From the NCBI GenBank assembly GCA_900088475.1, contig FLMG01001983.1:54116-118115 (forward strand): 64,000 bases of DNA, in the 5' to 3' direction. Source of the stretch: Hyphochytrium catenoides. Its lineage: Eukaryota; Sar; Hyphochytriomycetes; Hyphochytriales; Hyphochytriaceae. The notes beneath the pieces were generated by a model, which saw only the letters and a list, made by a program, of their open reading frames with translations, was not told the origin of the DNA and searched no databases. Positions 47,620 to 60,800 of the stretch are shown piece after piece. How positions within the stretch are numbered: position 1 is the stretch's first letter; every line of letters starts with the position of its first letter. A program made the position numbers and the translations under genes.

Positions 47620-50124
47620 TCAGGAGGTGGCGACCTCCGCTACTGCTATTGGTCCGGCCCCTGCACTCTCGAAATCTGCTATCGTTTTCGCCTCCATGAC
47701 CCGCTTTGGAGGCCGCTTTTTGCTAAAAAAATCTTCACCTGGAAGCTCACAGGCATCTGGAGTTTGGCAGAGCGCAGGCAGAGATCCGCTCTCCAACTGA
47801 ATGACAATGTAGAAAGAGACAAGCATTCACAATGGAGATCAGAGCGGTGTACAGATAGGAAAGACAGCCAGGAAAGCAGATGACATTCCAGAAAGGGATT
47901 TTGCTTCTACACCTCCTCCTCTTCGCTTTGCGAGGCTCTCGTACCTTAGTGAAGAAGCGGACTCCAGTCTTCTTCACAACCTCCTCGATCGGTACTATGA
48001 ACTTCTCCAGCGGCATGTCAGCAGGAATAGCAGCATTAGGCAGTACAAAGCACTGCGCGGAGAGTGAGAGTGTAAGGTCCTCTTTTGTCTCGATTGCTTG
48101 CCTAAACACTCTTCTCTCGTAGGCGAGCGTTTGATCTGGACTTATTTCCGCGGGCATCCGAACGGCAAGGACGATCTTAAAGAAGTGGGTCGGAACAGCA
48201 ATATGTCCGTCCTCTCCTATCACTTCGTACACCATCCGACGCCGCCCTGCTTCGTCAGGAGGCTGAATCATGAACAGCAAGTAGAGCCACATGCGGAAGA
48301 TCGGAAGGAGTCAGGGCAAAAGGTTAGGAGAGTTAGAGCTGCGTGGAGTCAATTCTAAGGGCATGGTGCCAACGAGTGAATAGCGATTGTCGACAAAAAG
48401 GTCAAATGTAGGTACTGCCAGTCAGAAGCAGTAGTTGTCGGCACCCTCTAACAGAAACCTAATGTACTCGCAGCATGCCAAAGACACCAACACGCAAATA
48501 ACTGTACAGAAGCGTACTCTTGGCTTGAGGTGACAAGATGGATCAAGGCTCGGTTCCGCTGAGACTACGTCAGCTGAAGGCCTCTTCGTATCCTACCTGT
48601 GGCAGCCAAAGGGGTCCTGAGATGACGTACACGACTCCTACGTCTTTGTTTCTATTGACTAGCCGGCGAGTAAACTCTTCCAGTCTAGCCCAATAGTCGC
48701 GGTTAAAGCCTTTCCCAACTTGAGGACTGATGTTGGTCATGTAGAAGGTTTCGTCCATTGCCTCTTGACTTATAGAGGCGCCGGCTAAGGAGGGAAAGAG
48801 TCCATCAGCAGGAGAAATTTGGGACAGGCAGAGATAGCGTACTGGGGAGAACAACGATCGAGGAGAGATCCTTATGTTTAGAAACGAAGTGAAGTCACGG
48901 TGGGAGAAACAGTAGTCAGTAGTGAAGTTCCGACCTCCCAGTGGATGCGTTCAAAGGGCTGTCAACTTTGTGTGGAAGCCTGACGTAGATACGCCCGATG
49001 ATGGAACAGAAGAGAGATTAAGAGGCCACCACAAGGAAGAAGAGCCCATTAGATAGCAGTGCTGCGTAGAGAGAGGAAAGAGAGGCAGAAGATAGAGAGA
49101 AGGGACTGTCTAGAGCCTACTAACCTGCCGGTGCAAGGTGTCCTCTGTCATAGCCGGAGCGGAAGAAGTCACTGGGCCTCACCTGGAAGAGCTCCAGAAT
49201 ATCTGGATCAGGTCTGAAGACAGAACGGCTCCGAGTGGGGGAGGACTTTGATCCGTCTCCAGTACTTTCTCCCGCTTCTCCTTCTGATCTAACTGGGTCT
49301 TGTACCTCTTTCTTCTTCACTCGTTTCGTCAGCCTCTCCACTGTGAACAGTGGGTTCCTCGTCCTTTCGCAGAAAGAGAGAGAGGACGCATTAGTTAGGT
49401 CCTCCAGACTTTCAAAGACAGTAATATAACAATTTTCTGGGCCTGTATCCTAAGTAGCTGAGGAACGGGGAGGGAAATGAACTAAGGGAGAGAGTATAGA
49501 TAGACAGACAGAAAGAAAGAGATGAGCGCCAGAAATAGAGAGGAGAAACTTAGGTATTCGTGTGCATGGGTGTGGAAGAGAGAGAGAAATACAGTGAGAG
49601 AAAAAGAAGAGAGAGAGAGAGAGAAAAGAGAGAGAGAGAGAAAGAGAGAGAAAAAGCGAGGGCGAGAGAAAGCCAGTGAGAGAAGAGAAGAGAGAGAGAG
49701 AGAAAAAGAGAAAACGGGAGAGAGACGAGAGGGCGAGAGAGAGAGAGAGTGAGAGAGAGAGAGAGAGAAAGAGAAAGAGAGAGAGAGAAGACAGAGAGAG
49801 AGAGAGTATGAGAGGGAGAGATAGAAAGACCAGATAGGCAGATGACGGCCTCACCGCACATCATAGGCCACGGAGTAGCTAGTCCGATGCAGCAGAGGCG
49901 CTACAATCTCAGGAGCCCCAAAGATTGAGATGCCTTGCCAAGCTTCTGAGCTTATCTCTTTACTTCTTTTCTCTTCCTCGTTGTCCTTCTTCTCTCTCCT
50001 TATGGCCGCTTCTTCATTTGGTCCCCTGGCAAGGTCGCTCTTCTTAAGTCTTTCTAGTGGCTGTGGGCGATCGCTGCCAGCTCTGTAGCCGAAGTGATAA
50101 CCAAGATACGCGCTGACGAGGGCC
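47620..50124 (-). CDS. EndoG-family DNA/RNA non-specific endonuclease
   Basis: This is a beta-beta-alpha-metal nuclease of the EndoG/NUC1 type, usually mitochondrial. Exons are about 50124-49855, 49363-49124, 48784-48597, 48262-47945 and 47796-47620; the last four are phase-consistent. The catalytic motif DRGHLAPAG holds the general-base His. TNISPQVGKGFNRDYWARLE carries the metal-binding Asn. The ISGPLWLPQ, VPTHFFKIVLAV and LPNAAIPADMPLEKFIVPIE blocks follow the family order. The first exon has a hydrophobic stretch (ALVSAYLGYHFGYRAG) that could be a membrane anchor or targeting segment, then VAYDVR|TRNPLFTVERLTKR, the usual entry to the domain. The frame shifts by one base near 49955-49975, so the N-terminus is uncertain and upstream exons may exist. 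Intron 1 is packed with GA repeats. The gene is convergent with the F-box membrane gene, 220 bp away. Confidence 0.85.
49588..49816 (+). repeat. GA-rich microsatellite cluster in the EndoG-like intron
   Basis: About 230 bases consist of imperfect (GA)n interrupted by AAA, CGAG and GTGAG. It lies between the first and second recognised exons (49363 and 49855). Its reverse strand reads as Ser/Leu-rich open frames, which are artefacts of the repeat. Confidence 0.9.
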
Positions 50125-50357
50125 CTGGAAGTAAGATGTTGGGCTTAGACAACGGTGTTGCTCAGCGGAATCGGGCCAAAAAGATAGAAAAAGAGTGCAA
50201 TAAGATAAGAAATATTGAACAGACTTTGGTCTAACAGGAAACCTGGATGGGAAACAATAAGCAGCCCGGGTCTCAACGGAGGAGAAGGGCAAATGAAGGA
50301 TAGAGGAAAGTTGAGATGAGGACCTTGAGAGGGGAGACTAAGACGGTGAAAGAGGAG

Positions 50358-50473
50358 AGGGCGCGCGGGAGAGAGAGAGAGAGAGCGAAGAGAGAGGGTG
50401 AGAAAGAGAAAGAGAGAGAGAAAGAGAGATGGGGGAAGACGGCAGGGGCGAGATAGAAGAGAGAGAGAGAGAG

Positions 50474-50510
<37 letters not shown>

Positions 50511-50512
50511 CT
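50358..50512 (+). repeat. Second GA microsatellite with a CA block
   Basis: Imperfect (GA)n runs flank a short (CA)n block near 50474-50487. This lies upstream of the first recognised EndoG-like exon. No coding sequence is supported inside it. Confidence 0.9.
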
Positions 50513-50670
50513 GCAAATTGGAACAGGGAAGAGAGAGAAGGACAGCGATAGGGAATAGAGACCACTATGCAATTCGAAGAGACTCACCCTAAGAGGCCCA
50601 AACTCGCCAATGCGGAAGAGGAAAATGGCAAAGCTCTGGCCTCTTCTCGTTCATTCTCTGCCTGAAATCC

Positions 50671-51153
50671 TCTTCTCTCATTCCGCTTGCCTGTATCTCT
50701 ATTTCTCAGTCTCTGTCCTCCCGGGTCTCTTCCTCTTCGCGCATAAGAAAGTGAGCGGCTGTGCTGCTGCCCAGAGTGTGTGGGAAGGGTGAGNNNNNNN
50801 NNNNNNNNNNNNNNNNNNNNNNNNNNNNNNNNNNNNNNNNNNNNNNNNNNNNNNNNNNNNNNNNNNNNNNNNNNNNNNNNNNNNNNNNNNNNNNNNNNNN
50901 NNNNNNNNNNNNNNNNNNNNNNNNNNNNNNNNNNNNNNNNNNNNNNNNNNNNNNNNNNNNNNNNNNNNNNNNNNNNNNNNNNNNNNNNNNNNNNNNNNNN
51001 NNNNNNNNNNNNNNNNNNNNNNNNNNNNNNTCTTCTCTCATTCCGCTTGCCTGTATCTCTACTTCTCAGTCTCTGTCCTCCCGGGTCTCTTCCCCTTCGC
51101 GCATAAGAAAGTGAGCGGCTGTGCTGCTGCCCAGAGTGTGTGAGAAGGGTGAG
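50671..51153 (+). repeat. 123-bp direct duplication flanking a 237-bp N gap
   Basis: Bases 50671-50793 and 51031-51153 match at 120 of 123 positions, exactly 360 bp apart. The space between them is entirely undetermined (50794-51030). A tandem minisatellite with a unit of about 120 bp (three units in 360 bp) would fit, as would a collapsed duplication. Both copies stay open in one minus-strand frame, which could be a 5' exon of the EndoG-like gene, but that is not shown. Confidence 0.85.
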
Positions 51154-51505
51154 ACGACGGGCTACGTGGGAGCCTTTCAGTCCCCAAGGATTTGAAGGAG
51201 AATAAAGGCCTGAGAGACGGGCACCCCAGCGGCTGGAAGAGCTGCCCTGCAGCCTTCTCCCTACGCCGATAACTTCCATGGGGCGAGAGAGAAGGGCTCT
51301 GCTAGCGGGGCAGCCACACAGCTGAGGATAGACCTCAAGGAGGGATCAAGAGACGAAACAGAAGGAGGGAGAGAGCGAGAGAGGGAGCTACGAAGGCAGT
51401 ACTGCGAGGCCAATAAGGGCGGTTTCTCTCTCTTGTCCGAGCCTTCACGAGCACAAGTGATGTAAGGGGAGAGGGAGAAAAGAAAGTGTGTTAGGGGGCG
51501 ACGGC

Positions 51506-51557
<52 letters not shown>

Positions 51558-51811
51558 AGAAAGAAGGCGCCGATGAGCTGAAAGAAGCCAGCTCCAGGCT
51601 CACAGGGAATGAGAAAGAAGGATCAGAACTACAAGTAATGACCTCGATGCGGAATACATTTGGGTAGGTGATGGATTAGTCATCGCTCTGTATAACTCTA
51701 TAATGACTGACAATCAGGTACTTTACAACAGCTTGGGCGGCTAATCTATAGGAGAGTATCTTGCAGTACAGTGCCAACAGAGTTGAACGGACAGACAGAG
51801 CATGGAGAAGT
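51154..51811. other. Gene-free stretch with a pure GA dinucleotide run
   Basis: No gene was recognised. A near-perfect (AG)n run of about 45 bp occupies 51508-51552. The stretch lies between the tail of the large LRR gene (ending at 51812) and the possible 5' portion of the EndoG-like gene, so it may act as a promoter or spacer. Confidence 0.6.
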
Positions 51812-54800
51812 TTAGCCGTAGAGAAGCGGAGGAGGTGAGAGCAGAGGCGTGATGGCTGTCCGGGATCTCAGTCGCGCAAGAATCTTAGCCTGTAAGGCCT
51901 CAATGTCATCCTCTAGCCAACGGGCCTCCTCCGCCTTCCCTCCCTTGTCTTCCTGTCGTTGTCTCACTCTGCCTTGTGCTTCTCTTGATAGATGAGGAGT
52001 TGCCCTAGAAGCAAGAGGACGAGGTCTTTCCGCAAACTCTGGGCCTGGAGGCGGATCCCTAAGGCCTAGAGGACCAAGAGTCGAGTCATAAAGAAAGTAA
52101 GAACTCGGCAAGCATAGCTAAGCAGGTGTTGGCCATCAGGGGACCGTCTTCGTTACCAAGGCCAAAAAAAGTAACTTGCTTGAGGTTAAGCAAAGAGACC
52201 ATTATCTGCACCTTTCAACGTACCGAAGACTGTGTTCATCGCTGTAGCGGTAAGCTCCGCATCCTGCTGTCGATAGAGCTTGAGCTCAGCCCTGAAGAGG
52301 ATGCATCCGGCAGCAGAAGCACATATGAGACAAACAGCTGGGGCTAATGCGCCGGGCCTTCAGGACAATAAATTGATCCACCTAGAATAGTGAGCTAATC
52401 TCATAGAGAAAAGCTAATAAAAAAAGCCAATATAACGTTGAGCTTAGTTGGTCTTACCGCTGTCTCTCGATTTCTTGCGCCTGTGCATCAATCACCAGCT
52501 CCGCATCGGCTAGCCGACGAAGTAGTCCCTTTGCCTCTGCTTCGAGCGTATTGCATCTCTCACTAGTTTCCTTAAGCTTTCCGGCATAAAGGAGAGCCGA
52601 AGAGTTGACAACCGAAAGTTTAGGGCCTCGGCCGCGGGAGCAGGGAACGGATGCGAAAGAATCAACCTGTTTTTCATTCTCTTTGTCAGCGTCTTCGACT
52701 TCTTTCCGATGCCCTGCGGCCCAAATGTCCCAGTCCTCAAGTGTCTTCCTTAGGACTTGGGCTTGCTCCTCGAGCTCCTGGATCTTTGCAGCGCTATGGC
52801 TCTCCTTCTGCTCCATCTGGCGTGAGGCAAGCGAAAAAGGTTGTGGTTAGCATTTGCATCACCAGTATGAAACTAAACGCTAACTTCTATGCTATGCCTT
52901 CATTCATCTCTACATACGGCTTGCTTTTTTCAGATCTGTCTGCTCGTCCGTCTGTGCCTTCTCTATCTTTCCTCCTCCTCTTTATCTGAACAGAAACCTC
53001 CCTCAACAAGTATCAAAGAAGAGCCCAGGCACATGGATGTACAGATGGGAGGCTACTGAATGACGGCGCCTTACTTGCTGATAGAGTTCTGCAACTTCTA
53101 ATCTGCTTTCCTCGGCCTCTTTCTTCCGCTTGGAGAGTTCGTCCCTCAGTCTCAAGAGCTCTCCTTCCTCACTGGCGCGCTCCCTCCTTAGCTCCTTCAA
53201 GCCAATCAATTATCGGCGAAAGACGGAGATGGGAGAAGAAAAAAGCGACAAGCTTGTCGATTAGCACGCGGTCCAACTAGCAGAGAGGCATCACAACTTA
53301 GAGAGAAAACGTCGCAAGGGGTCTCAAAGCATGTAACAAAGAAGGTTGTCGGCGTTTACCTCCATCCTCTGAAGCAACAGTTCGACTTGCTGCTCTTCGA
53401 CAGCAGCAAAGCCCGAAGCTTCCTGCTCTTCCTGCTTTTTATTCTTGTCTATTAGCTGTAGTCTCCGCCGGACCTCTGCTAGCTCAACCCCCTGTTCAAG
53501 TGGAAAGTCAAAGGGAGATAAGCCCTTCATCCCTTCTTGGCGGAGGGTTGAAGCCTCATAATCTCAGTCAGCCCATGTAAGGAACCAGCGCGAACAGTCT
53601 CAGAACCTGGCAGTCACCCAAACATTCCCGCTGATGGAGATTGACTCCGCGATCTACCTGTTCACGGATCTGAAGTCTTAAGTTGCTCTCTATAGCAACG
53701 CCATCATCTACGGCCCGCTGGCATGCACGAAGCTGAGCCTCTTTCCTTTCAACCAACGCCTATTCAAAAGATGTGATGGGACACATTCAGAAAAAGGCAG
53801 CACAAGAGTAGGTAGGAAGGAGATGTGCTGAGAGAGCATACTGACGCCTAGATTGCGCCAGAATAAAACGCAGAACAAAAGCTAGTACTACCCCAATTCA
53901 AGGGAAGAGAAGGGCACAAGGAATGAATGGCAGCAGAGCCAGGAATGGTCAGAGTGGCTACCTGCAGCTCATTGAGGTCAGTACTACTCTCCCGTAAGGA
54001 AGCCATAAGCCTTGCATTATCCTCTTCTAACTTTTTAATCCTCTCGCTCTGGCTAGATGACACGAACAATGCATTCGGGCACGCCAGTTCAGATCGACAC
54101 CATCTCCTCCAGCTTTGAGCCATAACTCTGATGTAACCTGCCGCAGCTTCTTAGTTCTCTCAAGGCACTCTTCGTCGTGTGAGATACACACTGCCCATTC
54201 CATCAACCAATTAGACCAACCCTGGCAGACAGACTCTTCGTGGACAGAGAGGAGCGCGAAGGATACATCCTCAGCTTCAAATCTGGCTCTTTCAATAAGA
54301 TGAATGCCACATCTCTGCCGATATATTCCTTGATCTATTATCTAACTTTTCCCCCTCTATTCTCACCTTTGTTTAGAGCTATGCACAGCGTTCGAGTTGC
54401 GCGCCGTTTTGCGTTGGCTTGTTCTTTCCATCGAGCGATAGAGAACAGTAGCCTCTGTCTTCTTTTCCTCAATTGAAGCTCTAGAAACCGAATCTCCAGC
54501 CTTTGCTGCTGCCGTCTAGCCTGCAGAAGGGCACAACGTGTCATTCACCTTACGTGAGGTGCCTAGAGAAGTTGAGGTGGACGGACGACGAAGGTGAGAG
54601 AGACAGTCTTGCCTGTCTCCAGGCCTTAAACACTTTTCTTGATAGCAGTCTTTTGTGAAACTCATCCGCTTTATGTCTCGATATCACATCCCGTCCCGCT
54701 TCAACGGTGCGATAAAGCCACAAACGGAGGTAGTCGCGCATCCGGTTCTCTCTAAGGTAGGCCTACAGATTTATCCGAGCGACAGAAGGGAGACACATTG

Positions 54801-57800
54801 GGGAGAGGAGAAGTTTCTGTTAGCCCTGTATATGTAACCTGGATGCTCGGGACTCCTCGTGCAAAAGTATTAGAGAGTCCTTGTAGACCAAGAAAGGGAC
54901 TTTAGCGCTAGGGTGTGCTAAGGAAATTTGAGAAAAGAGGGCATTAAATGGCAAGAAGGCAAGAAAAGATGTAGCAGCTGATGAAAGAGGAATCGACGGA
55001 CCAGACAGCAGTGGTAATGAGGAGCAGCAAGGCCTTCATACTACCTTTGCAGCCTTCATCGCTTTGCTTTTTGCGATTGCCATCCTCCACCGTAAAAAGG
55101 GTCTTCGAAGGACCATCGCCCTCGAGATTTCGAACCGATGGTGCTTAACGCGTCCGGAAATTGGAACAGGAGGGCTAGTGTAGGATGGCAAGCCCTTTGC
55201 TGCCTGACCGCCAGTTGAGCCAGTGGAGCGGTGAGAAAGCAGGGAAGAAGGGTGAGAGGAGCAGCACCGTGGATTCACAATAGCGTTACACGCAAGAAAC
55301 ACGTCACAGCTCTATCGGAAGCAAAAGAGGTGCAGGGCTTTGTTCACCTTCCATGCCGTGAACGCTGTCCGCTGCAGCCTCATGGCATAGAAGCGCAGAG
55401 CAACGTTTAGCATCGAGGCCTCCAGTCTGCGGCAGCCAGTAAACAGTTTCCATCTACACAAAGTAAAGTGGGATCAGACGTCAAAGAGTTAGATACAGAG
55501 AGAATAAGAGAGAACGGCAGAAAGGAAAATAATAAGGTAGCAAGAGAATACATAGAGCTGAAGATGGGAAATGAAGGAGGTACAACCAGGAGGGGAATAA
55601 GAGCTAGACTTCGGGTTTAAGAGGTACACTTGGCATGGATGGACCGTTGGGCTCAGGCTTTGCCATTCGATCACAACGGGCAAAGGAGGGAACGTGAGTG
55701 CAAGAGTGAGAGAAAGGGAGGATGAGAACGCCACTAAAACATTGTAGCAATAGGCGACTCCGACTCTGAAAACCAGGAGATTAAATAATTGCGAGACAAC
55801 AGAGGCAGAATCTTGAGCTTCAGAGATGTAGAACTCAACACCGTTACACTTCAAACGGTAACGCCAGAAGCAGGAGAACTCATTATAAGAGTCCAGCTGT
55901 GGAGAGGTCTATACCTCTGTATGCAGTAAACTGCCGCCTCTCTGTTTCTCCTCCTTTCTGCTGCTCTTCGAAAGATGCAGATCAGCGTCTGATGGTACCA
56001 CCGAGTCAGGATGTGCAACTGCGCCTCACGTCTTCTCCTCCTTTCTGCCCGCCTTCTAAATCTTTGAAGTCTAGAAGTATTGTGCCACTCCGAGAAAGCA
56101 GCCCTAAGGACGCGCACGGAAACCTTCCAATGTAAGGAGTAAGAGCCACAGAAACGGAGAGTAAAATAGCACATGGCAGAACAGGTAAGTGAAGCGAGGT
56201 AGGATGGTTCTCCGAATGACAAAGAAGAGGGTGAACACCAAGCAGGTTCTTTAGACTTACTCTAGCGTGAACCTGCGTCACTTTTCTCATTTGCTCGGTG
56301 TAACGTCTCCAAGCTCGAAAGGCTCTTCGCAGCCGATTTTTGGCGCCATAGAGCTGGAGCTCACCCTGCACCCAGTGATTTGAGAGAGAAAGATGATGGG
56401 ATGAGGAGCACCGTTAGATTTAGATGCTGGCATGCAGAGATCCTGGGCGTCAGAGCGAACCTGCAATGTCTTGCCAAGATAGACGCCATCCACGGAGTAG
56501 TCAACTTCCACATCTCTCGAGCTTAGTCTGCTTTGCCTGGTTCTCTTTAGTGCTCCTTTGAGATCCCTGCAAAGTTGGAAGTATGATCACTTAGATATAC
56601 ACGGGCTAAGATCATGCCAGGAAGGAGATGGGCAAGGGTCGACGCAAATGTATTGATGGCTTGGATGTATTCTCCATCAAAACAGAGGTAGCTCTTACCT
56701 GCACTGATCCCCAAGGAAACGTATCTTCTCCTGATACTCCTCCTCTTTCTCTTTCATAGCACTGCTCATACTTTGCAAAGCATACTCCAGGTCTTTTCTC
56801 TCCTTCCTGTCCTTCTCTGTTTCTAACTAGAGGGAGTATTAGCCCAGAGTCCAGTCAAGTGGTAAATGATCGATGATGAAGGTGAGTGATCTACTAGGTA
56901 ATAGGTCCATGAGCCGAAATGTCGATAAAATGCGGAAACTTCATATCAAGGATAGAATCCGTCCTGACCTGTAAGTGCTGTTGCATACTCTCAAGATGCA
57001 CGCGCAATTGTCGGACGATTTCATTCTCCTCTGACGGATTGGAGACCGAGACCACATGCGGAGGTGAAGCAGCTTGTGTGTTTCCGACTGGAGTTGAGGA
57101 AAAGTCACTTAGTGACAAGACCGGTAAGAGAGTTAAAAAAAAGCAACACTGAGGCTAAGCGACACCAACCAACAAACAAATCGTCCATTGCTCTCTCTTG
57201 TTTACCTTGCCCTCCGTTTTCGGTGGGTCCCCATCCTGTGGACGGTTGCAAGCGTTCCTTCACGGTCGCAGTTACACCTGAAGTGACAGAGGCAGGCAGG
57301 ACGTTTCTCCGATCACGAGAACGGGTAGGGGATATCGACGACTGTGGTAGAAGCAGGAAGGCTGACGCAGCCTTAGAAGAGGTAGAATGCTGGGCATTCC
57401 ACCCTACTCTAGACGACTCTGTATCTGCAGTGGTTTCCTCACTTTCCTCTGCTAAAGACTTTTCTTGGCGTAGCTCGGACTGCAAAGACTCTGAACTCGC
57501 CTGAGACCGGCGTTCCCTCGAACCACGGTTAGTTCGTGGATCAGAGAGTGAGCCCAAGCTGTCAATTGATCCGGACGACTAACTCGAGCAAGCCCGTTTT
57601 CAGATGTCGGAGATGCAGAGACTTTGACCCAAAGCGCTGGAGGCGTAATGGAAGTGGAAGCGACAGGAGGACGTGCGTCTGCATCAAGTAAAGAGTCAAC
57701 GGGAGCTATGGGAGCTGTATAAGGTACAGGGCATGAAGCGGCGCCTGATTTTTGGGTCGTTTTCTCTGAGGGTCGCAGCCTAGAGCTGCTTAAGGAGTGA

Positions 57801-60800
57801 CTCTCAGTTCTACATTCTTTTAGTTGCCGTTGGTCCTTAGCCAAACTTGAGGAAGACCTGAGCGTTACGGTTCGACTCGTTATGGCTTTGGAGTTTGAAC
57901 CATGGCTCTTGCGTCTCACGTCTAGCGAGGAAGGTCCAAAATTTAGAAAGACTGCGAAACGAGCAAACGAAATGGATGACGCAGAATGACGGGCATCGTA
58001 TAGAAAGAAGTTAAAGAGTTCGTATGCTTATCGCTCTCACCTTTCTCGAATTGCTCAAGATACTTAAGGTAGCCTTGGCTTCCCCTGCTGCTTCTTCCTC
58101 CTCCCGAGCTCTTCCTTTCTAAGTGTTCCTCCGAGAGGGTGGGTGCATTCGAATTATGGCCACCCCTGCCCTTTACTGAGGCGTCGTCCCCTACCTCACT
58201 CTGCCTACTTGACTGGCTCCGAGCTTGTCCTTGCCTGCCTTTCTGATTTGAACTGCCACGTGGAAGAGGCAGCGACCGGGCAGAGGCAGAGGATGAGCGA
58301 AAGTTGTACCGATGAAGAGCTTCTGCTAATGTGTGGCCGCCCGGTAGATCGAGATAGAGCTCTTCAGACTGTACCGCAGGCTGGTGGAAGAATCATACGT
58401 AAAGGGAGAGAGACATAGAAGCTGCCGCTGTAAGGCTTGAACTTGATAGGGTAGTAACTGTCCGTATGCGTTGAGACTCACCTTTGTGACTTTTGGCCCA
58501 GTATTTGTGGCAAATGAGCCTTCCCCTGCCTAGATTAAACGTCAGTCGGGAAGCTTTCATTAGCTAGGCATGCTAACTAACCCACAAGCAAAAGCAAACA
58601 TGCCCGCGTAGTACAGGAGTGCAGGGTTAAGTTGGGAGATTGGAGCTCCAAGTTTCATAGTAAGCGACTCCTACTATACCTTGGAAGACCTTGACCCAGT
58701 GAAAGACGGCGCTCTCGTTGAGCTTTGGCTATCTCTTTTCATTAGTTCTCCCTTGGTAACCAGAGAGGCATCTTGGTCTGGGTCCTGTTGTTGTGCGGGC
58801 AGAAAGCCGCGAAGACTGCCAAGCCGTACATGCAAAAGTTTGAATGAGGCCAGACATAAGAGTACACAGCCCGCCAGAGAAGAGGAACCCGCGAAGCTCA
58901 GAAGAGACTGCTGCGAATGACCCGAGCAAACAGTCGAGGAGTGTCACGGTTTCTTGCAAAGTAGAGAGCGAGACTGAGTGAGAGTGATTTGCAGTCCCAT
59001 CAGTTCACAGACAATAAACTGTATTTGGACCTGGGAGAAAGAACGTCCGGAGTGTCTTGAGGGACAATAGCAACAATAATGCGGCTGCTTTGTACCTGCT
59101 ACTGCTTTCCGCTACAGTGAGGTTGCCGGACCGCTCCTGCGATCCGTCTTCTCTTCCCCCTCCCTTCTTCATCCTTGCAAGCACATGGACAGTTCTTTGA
59201 TAGTCCTCTCGCACCTTCTGATGCTCTGCATGGGTTTCCTTAGACCTTTCCTCCTGCTCCTCCCTGGACACCCAAACCTCAGTTTAGCAGAAGCCATAAC
59301 ATGATCGCAAGCAGGTGAGCAGGCAGTTCGGAGAGAGCAGAAACGATCAGCAGTATAGCGGTAAACTAGTGAGCAGAGTGCAACAAGAGGAGCTTGTAGC
59401 AACAGACATGGACAATTCATGGAGGTTAGCTTGAAAGTAATTTACCGTTCCCTCGCAATGACTCTTAGCGGGTCTCTACTTCGGAGGCTTCTCTCTCTCT
59501 CAGCCTGCCGTTGGACTAGAAGATCAATATCTCCTAATAAGTGAGACCAGTGTTAGACAGTGAAAAGTTTTAAGGTGGGGAGAAGCGGAAACAAGTGCCA
59601 TGTCCCGAAAGGCCCAAGGAAGGGAGAAAGGATGGCTTACCCAGGAGATAGACAATTTTGCTCTGTTGCTCTGAGATGGACTTCGAGTAGGCATCTTCCC
59701 AAGAGGCAGACTTTCCGCCTTGAGTCGTCTATGAGAGGGTAGGAGTGTTAGCCTCGGGTAGAATGGCCCATATTGACCCGATATGACGCCTACAACTGTG
59801 GTAAAGTAATAAAGCCTGATCAGGCGGTTTGCAGAAGAGCTGAGGCCATTGGGCCATCATTGAACGGCAACGGGAAGCGCGGAAGTCTGAGCCATCAAAA
59901 GTATCCCCAAATGGGAAGTGAGGGACCTGTCTATGCATAGCGTATATCCTCTCTCTCATTCGTTTCAAGACACCTGCTCTCTCGTGTTCGAGAAGCGGTT
60001 TTAAGCTCCAAAGGGACAGCAGTCTGGACCGATGGAATAGAGGCGTTGAGTAGAGTGTTTTGATACCAGAGGAAGAAGCGGCTGCGTGCATTGCAAACGA
60101 TGGGAGCTAAAGGCGGGGTGCTCGGTATACGGTTGATTGGAGATCATGAAAAGGCGAAATAACCACAACGGGAAAGTATAGTCTTAAAAATCGAGAGGAA
60201 GGCTTCGGATGTCAGATGTTCCTTTCCAGAGTAAAAGGCAACAACGGACAGGAGTCGAAAGGCCGTACGCTTACTTTTCCGCATCAAACACAAATCTGGG
60301 CGGTATCGCCAGGTCCGCTCTAGAAAGGAATCTGCTACTGCAGAAGACATCTTTTAACTCCACAGATATGCTAAGATATTGAATGCACCTGACACGGGTG
60401 ATAAGCGAGAGAAGGATGAGTAATAAGAACTTCAGTCGTCCTGGGCAGAGCAACACGGTTCCTGTTCAGGATAACACAAGGCAGGCGGCATCAACTTACT
60501 TCTCGAGCTTTTGAATGTAGCAGTAGTTATTAAAGAGAACAGCCTGCAAACGCAATTCCCTCTGTGCAGCCGCAGGAGCCTGGTCGAGCTCATTCTGGGT
60601 CACTGCCTGCATATGCAACTTGTTAGCCATCGCGTATGTCCTTAACTTATTGCGCTCACACATAGTCCTCCTTCTTCTATCCTCAAGGTCAAAACTCCCT
60701 CCTTTGAAAGTTCCCTTTGCCCGAAGATTATGGTTCCCGATCGCATCCATTGGTCTCCACTTTTGCATTCTTTTCTCCATCACCAGACTTAAGCAGAAAG

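Noticed and set aside
49450-50587. Leu/Ser-rich minus frames resembling membrane proteins
   Set aside because: They arise from CT/GA dinucleotide repeats inside an intron and upstream region.
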